Shown piece by piece: positions 7,519 to 15,057 of a stretch of DNA of 24,149 nucleotides (the stretch's first letter is position 1; every line of letters begins with the position of its first letter). The notes beneath the pieces are model-generated. The model was not told where the DNA came from. It saw nothing but the letters and a program-made list of their open reading frames with translations, and ran no database searches. A program made the translations under genes and the position numbers. The stretch is from Helicobacteraceae bacterium (GTDB taxonomy: Bacteria; Campylobacterota; Campylobacteria; Campylobacterales; Sulfurimonadaceae), in the NCBI GenBank assembly GCA_027061425.1, contig JALSUN010000142.1, positions 1-24,149 of the forward strand, given 5' to 3'.

Positions 7519-7555
7519 ATCCAAATACTTAGTATTTGGATTAACTTGCTATAAT
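7519..7555 (+). promoter_or_regulatory. palindrome next to the serS -10 box
   Basis: ATCCAAATAC (7519-7528) and GTATTTGGAT (7532-7541) form a perfect 10-bp inverted repeat with a 3-nt centre. It ends 8 bp before TATAAT (7550-7555), so it covers the -35 region of the serS promoter. It could be the terminator of the Sel1 operon, but the bases after it are not a T-run, so an operator for a dimeric regulator is equally possible. Confidence 0.5.
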
Positions 7556-7597
7556 TCTCCCCAATATTTACTGCCTATATAACAAAGAGGAAACTTT

Positions 7598-8845
7598 ATG
7601 ATCGATCTTAAACTACTACAAAAAGAGTTTGACCATGTCAGTGCACAACTACAACGTAAAGGTGTCACTGCTGAAACTATGTCCGTAATCAAAGAGAAAA
7701 ATGAGGCACTTAAAAAGGCCAAAGCATCTTTTGAAGCTGCCCAAGCAGACCAAAATGCTATGAGTAAACTTTTTGGCGTATATAAGCGTGAAGGTAAAGA
7801 TATAGCGGAACTCAAGGCTAAGGTCGATGCAAATAAAGTCATCGTCTCAGAGCGTCAAGAGGCACAACGCCAAGCTGAAGAGGCCCTCACCTCTCTTATC
7901 ATGGCTGTACCCAACATTCCTGATGCTAATGTACCAGATGGTGCAGGTGAAGAAGAAAATGTAGAGATTAAAAAGGTACTCACGCCTAAAACTTTCAGCT
8001 ATACCCCTAAAGAGCATTGGGAGTTAGCGGAGACTACAGGTTGGATCGACTTCGAACGTGGTGTTAAGATCGCTAAAAGCCGTTTCTCAGTTGCCTTTGA
8101 CATGGGTGCACGTTTAGAACGCGCACTAATAAACTTCATGTTGGACTTCAACCGCGAACGTGGTTTCATGGAAGTCTCTGTACCTCAACTTGTCAACCGT
8201 AAAGCATTAGAGGGGACGGGACAACTGCCTAAGTTTGAAGAGGACTTATATGTCACAACCGATGGCATGTACCTCATCCCAACCGCAGAAGTACCCCTCA
8301 CCAACCTCTACCAAGATGAGATCATCCCAGAAAAAGAGCTCCCTATCAAGATGACAGGTTACACATCTTGTTTTAGAAAAGAGGCAGGTGCTGCAGGTCG
8401 CGACACCCGTGGTATCATCCGCCAGCACCAGTTTCATAAAGTAGAGTTGGTCACCATCTCTAAGCCAGATGAGAGTGATGCTATCTTCGAAGAGATGGTC
8501 AGCTGTGCGTCTGACCTTTTAACTGCTCTAGAGCTTCCACACCGTCTTGTAACACTCTGTACCGGTGACTTAGGTTTTAGCGCGGCCTACACTGTAGATT
8601 TGGAAGTGTGGCTCCCTGGTCAAAACACCTACAGAGAGATATCATCAGTCTCTAACACCAGAGACTTCCAAGCAAGACGTGCAAAGATCCGCTCTAAGAT
8701 AGAAAAAAAGAACACCCTGCTCCACACACTAAACGGTTCTTCTCTTGCTGTTGGGCGTACCATCGTTGCGATTATGGAGAACAACCAAAATGAAGATGGA
8801 ACAGTGAACATACCTGAAGTACTTAAGCCTTATCTAGGATTATAA
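7598..8845 (+). CDS. serS: seryl-tRNA synthetase
   Basis: SerS charges tRNA-Ser (and tRNA-Sec where present) in the cytoplasm. The 415-residue length is normal. Residues 1-110 form the two-helix coiled-coil arm that holds the tRNA extra arm. The class II catalytic core follows: TAEVPLTN near 228, motif 2 around SCFRKEAGAAGRDTRG (about 256-271), YREISSVSNTRDFQARR near 345-361, and motif 3 GSSLAVGR at 380-387. The ATG at 7598 has AGAGGA upstream. The gene has its own -10 box and seems to be a single-gene unit ending at a hairpin. Being placed after the Sel1 genes does not suggest any functional link. Confidence 0.98.
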   Translation: MIDLKLLQKEFDHVSAQLQRKGVTAETMSVIKEKNEALKKAKASFEAAQADQNAMSKLFGVYKREGKDIAELKAKVDANKVIVSERQEAQRQAEEALTSLIMAVPNIPDANVPDGAGEEENVEIKKVLTPKTFSYTPKEHWELAETTGWIDFERGVKIAKSRFSVAFDMGARLERALINFMLDFNRERGFMEVSVPQLVNRKALEGTGQLPKFEEDLYVTTDGMYLIPTAEVPLTNLYQDEIIPEKELPIKMTGYTSCFRKEAGAAGRDTRGIIRQHQFHKVELVTISKPDESDAIFEEMVSCASDLLTALELPHRLVTLCTGDLGFSAAYTVDLEVWLPGQNTYREISSVSNTRDFQARRAKIRSKIEKKNTLLHTLNGSSLAVGRTIVAIMENNQNEDGTVNIPEVLKPYLGL

Positions 8846-8856
8846 TTTCATTTTGT

Positions 8857-8876
8857 GATGTACCTTAAGGTACATC
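8857..8876 (+). terminator. 20-bp perfect palindrome after serS
   Basis: GATGTACCTTAAGGTACATC is a perfect palindrome 11 bp after the serS stop codon. It is followed by TTCCTCAC, which is only partly T-rich, so termination would be weak. The same core (GATGTAC, TTAA, GTACATCTTC) occurs at 174-194 after the cytochrome gene, in the same orientation relative to the gene. Confidence 0.55.
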
Positions 8877-8996
8877 TTCCTCACAGATATAAAGCAGCTA
8901 AGACTTTTCACTTTATACACAATACAAAACAAATCATCCTAATAATGTCCCAAATCTAGATATATCAGTATCTTCTCTTTAAATATTACACTTGAC

Positions 8997-9002
8997 TATA
9001 AT
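8997..9002 (+). promoter_or_regulatory. -10 box of the TetR/nitroreductase unit
   Basis: TATAAT lies 24 bp before the ATG of the TetR gene, in a very AT-rich stretch. This would place the transcript start about 18 bp from the start codon. No clear TetR operator palindrome is seen around it. Confidence 0.5.
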
Positions 9003-9026
9003 ATTTTATTTAGATAAACTTATTTT

Positions 9027-9719
9027 ATGAAAACAAACTTAGAAAAGTTTAACAGCTACAACTTACGTGTCAAAAAAGCTGCAAAAACAAAGATCTCTAT
9101 ACTTAACACTTTTCTTCTCTTACTTCAAAAGAAGTCTATGGAAGAGATAAAGGTCCAAGAGATCTGTGAAATTGTTGAGATCTCACAAAAAACATTTTTT
9201 AATTATTTTGAAAAAAAAGAGCAACTGCTCTCTTACTTTATCCAACTCCATGCCTGTGAGATGGGGTTTATAGGATCAAAACTTCTTAATCAAACCAAAA
9301 ACCCCTTAGATGCTATAAGAGAGATCTTTCTTAAAACAGCTAAGGACATTGTACAGATGCCTCAGATCATGGTTGAGATCATCTGCTTGCAGAGTAAGTC
9401 CGAAATGGTCTGTGAGTTTGAGGTCACAGATGCCGAGAAGTTTCTCTTCTTTCCAGATATTGCAGAGATCGACAGCTATAAAGATGGTGGTCTAGACATC
9501 TTGATTCCTGCACTTTTACAAGAGGCTAAGAGTGCAAAGCTACTTTATGAAGATACCGACATAGCTGCACTCTATTTACATCTTATGTCCACATTTTATG
9601 GTTCTTCTATTTTAGCCCTTAAACATGACCCAGAGCAGTATCCACATATTTTAGGGGCGATGATTACTCAAACTCTACACATTCACACCAAAGGAAAAAA
9701 CAATGATAGAAAAAAATAA
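9027..9719 (+). CDS. TetR-family transcriptional regulator
   Basis: This is a 230-residue DNA-binding regulator. The N-terminal 70 residues contain the TetR helix-turn-helix, with VQEICEIVEISQKTFFNYF at about 43-61 and the usual FNYF-x-K-K-E-L pattern after it. The rest is helical and should form the ligand-binding and dimer domain, with no recognisable ligand class. It overlaps the nitroreductase gene by 17 bp, so the two are translated together. TetR regulators commonly control the enzyme next to them, so it probably represses its own operon (inference). The ATG has no strong ribosome site. The first 20 residues before the canonical domain are rich in Asn and Lys, so a slightly later start is possible, although no in-frame ATG is close by. 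Confidence 0.9.
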   Translation: MKTNLEKFNSYNLRVKKAAKTKISILNTFLLLLQKKSMEEIKVQEICEIVEISQKTFFNYFEKKEQLLSYFIQLHACEMGFIGSKLLNQTKNPLDAIREIFLKTAKDIVQMPQIMVEIICLQSKSEMVCEFEVTDAEKFLFFPDIAEIDSYKDGGLDILIPALLQEAKSAKLLYEDTDIAALYLHLMSTFYGSSILALKHDPEQYPHILGAMITQTLHIHTKGKNNDRKK

Positions 9720-10368
9720 GATCTTAGAGGCTTATAACTTTAGACATGCCTGCAAGACTTTTGACCCAGAGAAAAAGATACCTCAAGAAGATTTCGACTT
9801 CTTGCTAGAGACCTTTAGACTTTCACCTTCTTCATTTGGAATGGAACCATGGCGTTTGATGGTGATCACTGATGATGCGCTAAAAGAGAAATTAAAGCCA
9901 CACTGTTGGCATCAGGCACAGATTACCACCTGCTCTCATCTTGTTGTTGTCATCGCCAAAACTGCACAAGTTCAAGACGATGCCTATATTACTAAAATGT
10001 TTGATCGCCGTCCTTTAAAAGAAGATGAAAAGCTTTCATATATCAAAGTGTTTAAAACATACATCAAAGATCAGGTGATGGGACTCATTGTCAAAAAAAT
10101 GTATTCCAGTGCCATTAAAGTCAAACCTGTCTATGAGTGGGCAAGCCGTCAAAACTACATTGCCACAGCTAACATGGCTACTAGTGCCGCTATGATAGGT
10201 ATAGATTCCTGCTTTATAGAGGGCTTTAAAAAAGAGGAGGTTGAAGAGATTTTAGGTATAGACAACACCATGGAAGACATCTCTGTTTTGTTACCACTTG
10301 GATACAGAGTAAAAGAGCCTAAAGAAAAGTTTAGACTTGCAATTGATGAGATTGTAACCTACAAATAG
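9703..10368 (+). CDS. NAD(P)H-dependent nitroreductase family oxidoreductase
   Basis: This is a 221-residue flavoenzyme of the NfsB/FRase I type, which uses FMN and NAD(P)H to reduce nitro compounds, quinones or flavins. Family features are the R-x-x-x-K-x-F-D start (Arg14, Lys18), SPSSFGMEPWR at 41-51 (the FMN and substrate loop), a central amphipathic stretch, and GIDSCFIEGF followed by the L-G-x-x-x glycine region at the end. The length is typical. The start codon is inside the TetR gene, with AAAGG a few bases upstream. The physiological substrate cannot be told. Control by the TetR protein next to it is likely, with a role in detoxification or redox balance inferred. Confidence 0.9.
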   Translation: MIEKNKILEAYNFRHACKTFDPEKKIPQEDFDFLLETFRLSPSSFGMEPWRLMVITDDALKEKLKPHCWHQAQITTCSHLVVVIAKTAQVQDDAYITKMFDRRPLKEDEKLSYIKVFKTYIKDQVMGLIVKKMYSSAIKVKPVYEWASRQNYIATANMATSAAMIGIDSCFIEGFKKEEVEEILGIDNTMEDISVLLPLGYRVKEPKEKFRLAIDEIVTYK

Positions 10369-10412
10369 CGTTCTGTACATTATGTTGATGCAAGAGGAAA
10401 ATAGAAATAGTA

Positions 10413-10440
10413 CTTGTGATATATTTTTAGAGATCACGAG
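10413..10440. terminator. hairpin between convergent nitroreductase and ruvX genes
   Basis: CTTGTGAT (10413-10420) pairs with ATCACGAG (10433-10440), with one G-T wobble and a T/A-rich loop. It overlaps the ruvX stop codon and lies between two genes that end facing each other, so it may serve both. No long T-run follows on either strand. Confidence 0.4.
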
Positions 10441-10829
10441 CTGTTTCTAGCCAACCACCGCTCTAAAATGATCTTTGCAGCAATGGAGTCCACACGTCCA
10501 TCACGTTTGTACTTCATCTGCCCTTTCATCATCGCTTCGGCCTCTAAAGAACTCCCTGCCTCATCTTGATGGTACACAGGACCTTGGAAGTCTACGAGGT
10601 TCATAAAGTGGGCCACGCGTCGGCGCATCTCCTCTTCGGAACTTCCACCCATGGGGATACCAACTACAACAGCATCTACTTCCCACTCTAAAATGACCTT
10701 CTTGACATCTGCAGAGGCCTGGTTACGGTTTTTTCGTTCAACGGCTTCTAAGGGCGTAACAATGCCCATTCCTGCACTGTACGCTAAACCTATGCGTTTG
10801 AGACCGAGATCTATTGCTATAACTTTCAA
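10434..10829 (-). CDS. ruvX: RuvX/YqgF pre-16S rRNA nuclease family protein
   Basis: This 131-residue RNase H-fold protein belongs to a family first called a Holliday junction resolvase and later shown in E. coli to process the 5' end of 16S rRNA. The acidic residues are visible: Asp7 in IDLGLKRIGLA, Glu90 in HQDEAGSS and Asp114 in GRVDSIAAKIIL. The middle VVVGIPMG matches the conserved VGLP-type strand. The common DER-x-ST motif reads DEAGSS here, so the usual Arg is replaced. The start is TTG at 10827-10829, with AAAGGA 5 bp upstream. An 83-bp repeat element sits directly upstream of this ribosome site, between ruvX and mnmE. Confidence 0.9.
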   Translation of the reverse strand: MKVIAIDLGLKRIGLAYSAGMGIVTPLEAVERKNRNQASADVKKVILEWEVDAVVVGIPMGGSSEEEMRRRVAHFMNLVDFQGPVYHQDEAGSSLEAEAMMKGQMKYKRDGRVDSIAAKIILERWLARNSS

Positions 10830-10843
10830 AATATTCCTTTTTC

Positions 10844-10926
10844 GTCATTCCTGCGGAGGCAGGAATCAAACAATCGTTGCTTACTTGATACATACACTCG
10901 TGGATCCCTGCCTTCGCAGGGATGAC
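10844..10926. mobile_element. 83-bp MITE-like inverted-repeat element
   Basis: The left arm 10844-10867 and right arm 10903-10926 are 24-bp inverted repeats with three mismatches. Each starts or ends with GTCATTCC or GGGATGAC. Each arm is itself a small hairpin (TTCCTGC-GGAG-GCAGGAA and CCCTGC-CTTC-GCAGGG). The 35-bp centre has no ORF. Elements with GTCATTCC...GGAATGAC ends are common non-autonomous repeats in many bacteria. It lies between mnmE and ruvX and abuts the ruvX ribosome site. No clear target-site duplication is visible. Confidence 0.8.
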
Positions 10927-10955
10927 ATGTAGGCACAGCTACAAAACGTTAATAT

Positions 10956-12299
10956 CTATTTTCCCAGACAAAAAGAGCCAAACATCTTGTCTAGCATCTC
11001 TTCGTTGTCAAAAGGTCTGGTGATGGAGGCCATGGCTGTGATGGCTTGGTTCATATGAAAAGAAAAGATCTCCAGATCCTGATCACCTAGAGGTTCTATA
11101 GCTTCTTCTATCTCTATTAATGTACTTTTTACAGCCTCTATTTGCCGAGAGGAGATCAGCATCATTTCATCAGAAACATTTTGTTCATCCATAATATTCT
11201 TAAGACGCTCAATGAGTTCGTTACCATCAACTTTAGCACTAATACCTAATGGCGCAAAAGTCTCTAGTTTTGTTTGGCTTAACTTCTGATCCAAGTCCTG
11301 CTTGTTCACCACACAAATAAATGCTCTCTCATCTTTATGCGCATTCATAAGCTCTATAATTTTTTCATCTTCACTGTCAAGTGTACGGCTACCATCAAAA
11401 ATAGCAATGACGATGTCACTCTCTTCTACCGCCTCTATAGAACGTTCTATACCGATGCGTTCTATCTCATCCCCTGCTTCACGGATACCTGCTGTGTCCA
11501 CGATACGGATGATGTGAGAGCCTATTTTGACCTGCTCTTCTATGGTGTCTCGAGTGGTACCGGCTATCTCACTGACAATGGCACGGTTGTAGTTTAACAA
11601 AGCATTAAGCAGTGAACTTTTTCCTACGTTGGGTTTACCAATGAGCGAGACCTTAAATCCCTGCATCAGTCCTTGACGACTTTCACTCGCTTGCAGAGTA
11701 CGTTTTAGGTTTTTACTTATGGTTTTCAAACGCTCTTGGATCTGCTCTATAAGATCTTGAGGAAGGTCCTCTTCTGCATAATCTATGGTTACCTCAGAGT
11801 AAGCTAAAGCATGTAAAAGTTGGTCACGCACCTCTTCTACATACTCACGCAGTGAACCCTTCATCTGCTTGGCCAAGATCTTGGCAGCATCTTCACTTTT
11901 TGCTTCTATAAGTTGGGCGATAGCCTCTGCTTCTGTAAGGTCGATGCGTCCATTCATAAAGGCGCGTTTAGAGTACTCACCCGGTTCAGCAAGTCTCGCA
12001 CCAGCATCCAAGGTCGCTTGTAAAATCTCTTGAGCCACAACCATCCCACCGTGACACTGAAACTCCACAACATCCTCTCCCGTAAAACTACGAGGGCCCT
12101 CAAAATAGATGCTAATCGCCTCATCTATAAGCTCGTCACTGCTGTTGTAAAGTGGTGTCAAATGCGCATAGCGTGTTGTAAAGTTCTCTCGCTTGGTCAA
12201 AACCTTAGCAATCTCAACTGCCCGCTCCCCACTCAAACGAATAATAGCAATAGACCCCACCCCAAAAGCAGTAGCAATAGCAGTAATAGTAGCGTTCAT
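10956..12299 (-). CDS. mnmE: tRNA modification GTPase MnmE
   Basis: MnmE works with MnmG to add carboxymethylaminomethyl groups to U34 of certain tRNAs, using GTP and methylene-THF. The 447-residue protein has the N-terminal folate-binding domain (1-118), a helical domain, and an inserted G domain with GKPNVGKS (221-228), GTTRDT (247-252), DTAG (268-271) and NKQD (about 333). It ends in FCLGK, whose Cys is the conserved catalytic-site residue. The start ATG at 12297-12299 has CAGGGAA upstream, and a minus-strand TATAAT lies at 12327-12332. It therefore has its own promoter although it follows jag. This neighbourhood (jag then mnmE) is conserved in Campylobacterota. Confidence 0.98.
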   Translation of the reverse strand: MNATITAIATAFGVGSIAIIRLSGERAVEIAKVLTKRENFTTRYAHLTPLYNSSDELIDEAISIYFEGPRSFTGEDVVEFQCHGGMVVAQEILQATLDAGARLAEPGEYSKRAFMNGRIDLTEAEAIAQLIEAKSEDAAKILAKQMKGSLREYVEEVRDQLLHALAYSEVTIDYAEEDLPQDLIEQIQERLKTISKNLKRTLQASESRQGLMQGFKVSLIGKPNVGKSSLLNALLNYNRAIVSEIAGTTRDTIEEQVKIGSHIIRIVDTAGIREAGDEIERIGIERSIEAVEESDIVIAIFDGSRTLDSEDEKIIELMNAHKDERAFICVVNKQDLDQKLSQTKLETFAPLGISAKVDGNELIERLKNIMDEQNVSDEMMLISSRQIEAVKSTLIEIEEAIEPLGDQDLEIFSFHMNQAITAMASITRPFDNEEMLDKMFGSFCLGK

Positions 12300-12326
12300 A
12301 AAGTTCCCTGATAAATAAGTAATAGA

Positions 12327-12332
12327 ATTATA
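12327..12332 (-). promoter_or_regulatory. mnmE -10 box
   Basis: TATAAT on the minus strand, 27 bp before the mnmE start codon. It suggests mnmE is transcribed independently of the rpmH-jag operon. Confidence 0.55.
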
Positions 12333-12337
12333 GCTAA

Positions 12338-12396
12338 TTGAAGAAGGAGTTGTCTCGCAGTATTCATTCGTGGATTCCCTTCTTCAAAGGAATGAC
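12338..12396. repeat. decayed relative of the 83-bp element
   Basis: GATTCCCTTCTTCAAAGGAATGAC at 12373-12396, preceded by TTCGTG, follows the pattern of the right arm at 10903-10926, which is preceded by CTCGTG. TTGAAGAAGG (12338-12347) pairs perfectly with CCTTCTTCAA (12378-12387), so a shortened left arm may remain. It is less regular than the copy at 10844-10926. Confidence 0.5.
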
Positions 12397-12400
12397 AAAA

Positions 12401-12420
12401 GAGACAGCGAAGCGCGTCTC
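12401..12420 (-). terminator. hairpin, possible terminator of the rpmH-jag operon
   Basis: GAGAC (12401-12405) and GTCTC (12416-12420) pair around a GC-rich core. On the minus strand the stem is followed by TTTTGTC, a short T-run. It lies about 135 bp beyond the jag stop. Confidence 0.4.
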
Positions 12421-12482
12421 AAAAAAACCATTAAAGTGCTTAAGGTGATTAAAGTTTTAGATTTGGGGTGAGTTGTGTTGGA

Positions 12483-12548
12483 TGTGAACCCGAAGGCGCA
12501 CTAGTGTGCGTTGAGAGGTGAACTCCAGCGCAAATCGCGCCGAAGCTA
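12483..12548 (-). repeat. two tandem GC-rich hairpin units after jag
   Basis: Read on the minus strand from the jag stop, a TAGCTTCGGCGC...GCGCTGGAGTTCACC unit is followed by AACGCACACTAGTGCGCC...GGGTTCACATCC. Each unit is a short stem-loop with a GTTCAC tail. The 12 bases at 12537-12548 are identical to 216-227, also just beyond a stop codon. Confidence 0.5.
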
Positions 12549-12553
12549 ATACT

Positions 12554-13444
12554 TTAATAGTTGTTGTAGCCGTTTATTATGATGAACTTCCCACCGTCAC
12601 GGGTGGAACGAATCGCCACATACTTGTCAGGATACTGCGCTCTCAACTGCTTGAGTGCAATCTGCACCAAAACACCATCAAGTATCTTAGTCTGTGCCTT
12701 ACCAGAACGTTCAATATCATCACAAACACCGACGAGGTAACGGGTGATCGACTCTTCCTGGTTTTTCAAGAACTCTGCGATCTCTAAACGAAGCTGTAGA
12801 CCGTAACGGGCATTGATCCAGTTAAAGATCATATAAGAAAGCGCCTTGTAACGATAACCCTCTTTACCTATAAGCAGTGCTGCATCAGCACCATTGAATT
12901 CAAGGACTAAAGTATTTTCGTCATAAACAGAGACCTCAATAACATTCAATTCGAAACATGTTTTAGAAAAAAGTGTATTGATCTCGGCTTTGACCTCTTC
13001 TACGATTTCATCCATGTTAGGGAGGTCATCTTCGTAAGGCTCATCTTCATCAAACATACCCTCTATCGCATCTTCTATATAGTCATTTTGTTCATCTTCA
13101 TCTTCTTGGTCTGTTACAAATGATGCAGGTAAAATGGTCTCGTTTAATGTACGATGTTGTGGTACTTGTACCGTTTCTTTTTTCTCTTTAACCGGCGCTT
13201 TAACTGGTGATACTTTTATGGGTGTTTCTGTATCTACTGTCTCTTCAACAACAGGTGTTGGTACTACTGTTACTTCTGCCTCTAAACGACGAACAACAAT
13301 AATAGCATTTTTAGAAAATAGTCCAAACAGACCTTTTGATGGCTGTTGCACCACCTCTATCTCTAGTTCTGTAATGGAACAGTTAAGGGCTACTGCAGCA
13401 TCTGCGTAAGCAGACTCAAGTGTCTTAGCTTCTATCTTGTGCAT
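12554..13444 (-). CDS. jag: Jag/KhpB RNA-binding protein
   Basis: Jag (KhpB) binds RNA and, in Gram-positives, acts with KhpA in cell division and elongation. It is nearly always encoded next to yidC. The 296-residue protein has an N-terminal Jag_N domain (1-53) ending in the typical GLFGLFSKNAIIVV. A long acidic Pro/Val/Glu/Asp linker (54-150) follows, then a KH domain with the GKEG loop at 193-196, and a C-terminal R3H-like domain (about 235-296). The expected R-x-x-x-H of R3H is not seen: Arg268 is followed four residues later by Pro272. The R-STRDGGKFIII end resembles the usual R3H tail. The start is 2 bp after the yidC stop, with AAGGTAAG inside yidC. Confidence 0.9.
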   Translation of the reverse strand: MHKIEAKTLESAYADAAVALNCSITELEIEVVQQPSKGLFGLFSKNAIIVVRRLEAEVTVVPTPVVEETVDTETPIKVSPVKAPVKEKKETVQVPQHRTLNETILPASFVTDQEDEDEQNDYIEDAIEGMFDEDEPYEDDLPNMDEIVEEVKAEINTLFSKTCFELNVIEVSVYDENTLVLEFNGADAALLIGKEGYRYKALSYMIFNWINARYGLQLRLEIAEFLKNQEESITRYLVGVCDDIERSGKAQTKILDGVLVQIALKQLRAQYPDKYVAIRSTRDGGKFIIINGYNNY

Positions 13445-13446
13445 TG

Positions 13447-15054
13447 TTACTTACCTTCTGGCTTTTTAGAGTCGTTAAGTGCTTTAGCTGCTTTTTGTGC
13501 AGCAAACTGCTTGTTCACTATCATCTGCTGAAGAATTGAGAAGATGTTGTTTACAAACCAGTACAGTACCAATCCGGAAGGGAAAGTCACAAAGAAGAAT
13601 GTAAAGATCACCGGTAGATACTTAAAGATCTTCTCTTGCATCGGGTCAGTAAAGTTGTTAGGTGTAATGTGCTGCTGATAGAACATCGTTGCACCCATCA
13701 AAACAGGAAGAATATAATACGGATCCATACGTGAAAGGTCATTTACCCATAAGATCCACTCTGCACCTTGAAGTTCAACGGCGTTAAGAAGTACACGATA
13801 TATCGCAAAGAAAACAGGGATCTGTAGTAACATTGGAAGACAACCGCCAAGTGGGTTCGCACCCTCTTTTTTATAGGTCTCCATCACCGCAGCATTCATA
13901 CGCTGTGGATCACCCTTATGTTTGGCTTGGATCTCTTTGATCTTAGGTGCTACATCTTTCATCTTCTGCATAGAGAGCATCCCTTTGTACGTTAAAGGAA
14001 AGAGTACTGCACGGATAAGAAGTGTTAAAGCAATAATAGCCCAACCCCAGTTTCCAAAGATACCATGTAACCATGAGAGCACTTTAAAGAGTGGTGCTGC
14101 AGCAAATGTAAACCAACCATATTCGATGGCATTAGTCAGTACAGGGTCAATAGATTTGAGTACCTTATAATCTTTTGGCCCGATGTAACCACTAAACGCT
14201 AATGATTTAGAGCCATCGATATAAACAATAGGATCACCTTCACGGTCACGATCTATAGTCACAGCTCTTTGGCTGTCAAGACCATAAATAATAGTAGCAA
14301 AATACTGATCAAACGAAGACGTTAAGTGGACATCGGTAAAGACTTGTCGTCCTTCTGCATCTTCATCTGCTACGATATCAGTCAGTCCATCACCATGATA
14401 GACCATCGCACCATGAACCGCCATCATCATCTGACCTTTACGTTTAACATGTTGGCCTAAATAGACAAAGTAACGGGTGTCGTTTGAAAGTGAAACTTCC
14501 AAGTCGTAATGACCATCTGCATACACAGTCATCTTTTTAGTTACTGTCTGGTTACTAAGTTTTTGCTGCATGGTGACAACAACAGGTGCACCTTCTTTAA
14601 CTGTAGCTTCACGAACACTTGTAGTATATGGTGTTCTTAGAGATTCTTCGTTCATAGCCTTATCTGCAAAACGAATATACAGTGGTTTTGTACCTACCTG
14701 TCCCACCATTTCAGAGTGTACATTTTCTTTGTTGTTATACTTTTCATCTTTAAGTACTTTAGAAGCGATACGACCTAAGGTGTCAATAGTCATAGAGAAT
14801 TTCTCAGACTCTAAAAGTACCAAGTCACTAGAGTCACTAGCAACCAGTTGCTCATCAACGGCCACTTCATGATTAATCGCAGCATCTGGCATGTTTTTAG
14901 CAGATGTTGCTACCGTTTGCGTACTCTGCGTCGTGGCATTGGCTTCAACAGCAGCAGGTTCAGGTGGGAAAATTGCAGTGTAACCTACAAAAAAGACGAA
15001 AGAGAGCACAACAGCCAAAATGAGGCGTTGGTTAGGAGACATAGTGTTTAACAA
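13447..15054 (-). CDS. yidC: membrane protein insertase YidC
   Basis: YidC inserts and folds inner-membrane proteins, alone or with SecYEG. The 535-residue protein has an N-terminal membrane anchor (about 9-28), a large periplasmic domain and the C-terminal insertase core. That core includes TLLIRAVLFPLTYKGMLSMQ with the conserved Arg, the coiled hairpin AKHKGDPQRM, NPLGGCLPMLLQIPVFFAIY, and three more membrane segments. The start is TTG at 15052-15054, because AAAGG lies 7 bp before it. The ATG four codons later has no ribosome site at a usable distance. It lies 3 bp after yidD and 2 bp before jag, in a single operon. Confidence 0.97.
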   Translation of the reverse strand: MLNTMSPNQRLILAVVLSFVFFVGYTAIFPPEPAAVEANATTQSTQTVATSAKNMPDAAINHEVAVDEQLVASDSSDLVLLESEKFSMTIDTLGRIASKVLKDEKYNNKENVHSEMVGQVGTKPLYIRFADKAMNEESLRTPYTTSVREATVKEGAPVVVTMQQKLSNQTVTKKMTVYADGHYDLEVSLSNDTRYFVYLGQHVKRKGQMMMAVHGAMVYHGDGLTDIVADEDAEGRQVFTDVHLTSSFDQYFATIIYGLDSQRAVTIDRDREGDPIVYIDGSKSLAFSGYIGPKDYKVLKSIDPVLTNAIEYGWFTFAAAPLFKVLSWLHGIFGNWGWAIIALTLLIRAVLFPLTYKGMLSMQKMKDVAPKIKEIQAKHKGDPQRMNAAVMETYKKEGANPLGGCLPMLLQIPVFFAIYRVLLNAVELQGAEWILWVNDLSRMDPYYILPVLMGATMFYQQHITPNNFTDPMQEKIFKYLPVIFTFFFVTFPSGLVLYWFVNNIFSILQQMIVNKQFAAQKAAKALNDSKKPEGK

Positions 15055-15057
15055 GGG

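Larger units (their letters stand above)
12300..12553. other. 254-bp intergenic region rich in hairpins
   Basis: There is no gene in this gap between jag and mnmE. From right to left on the minus strand it holds two tandem GC-rich hairpins after jag (12483-12548), a GAGAC...GTCTC hairpin (12401-12420), a decayed half of the 83-bp repeat (12338-12396) and the mnmE -10 box (12327-12332). The local GC content of the hairpin part is clearly higher than the flanks. Confidence 0.7.
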
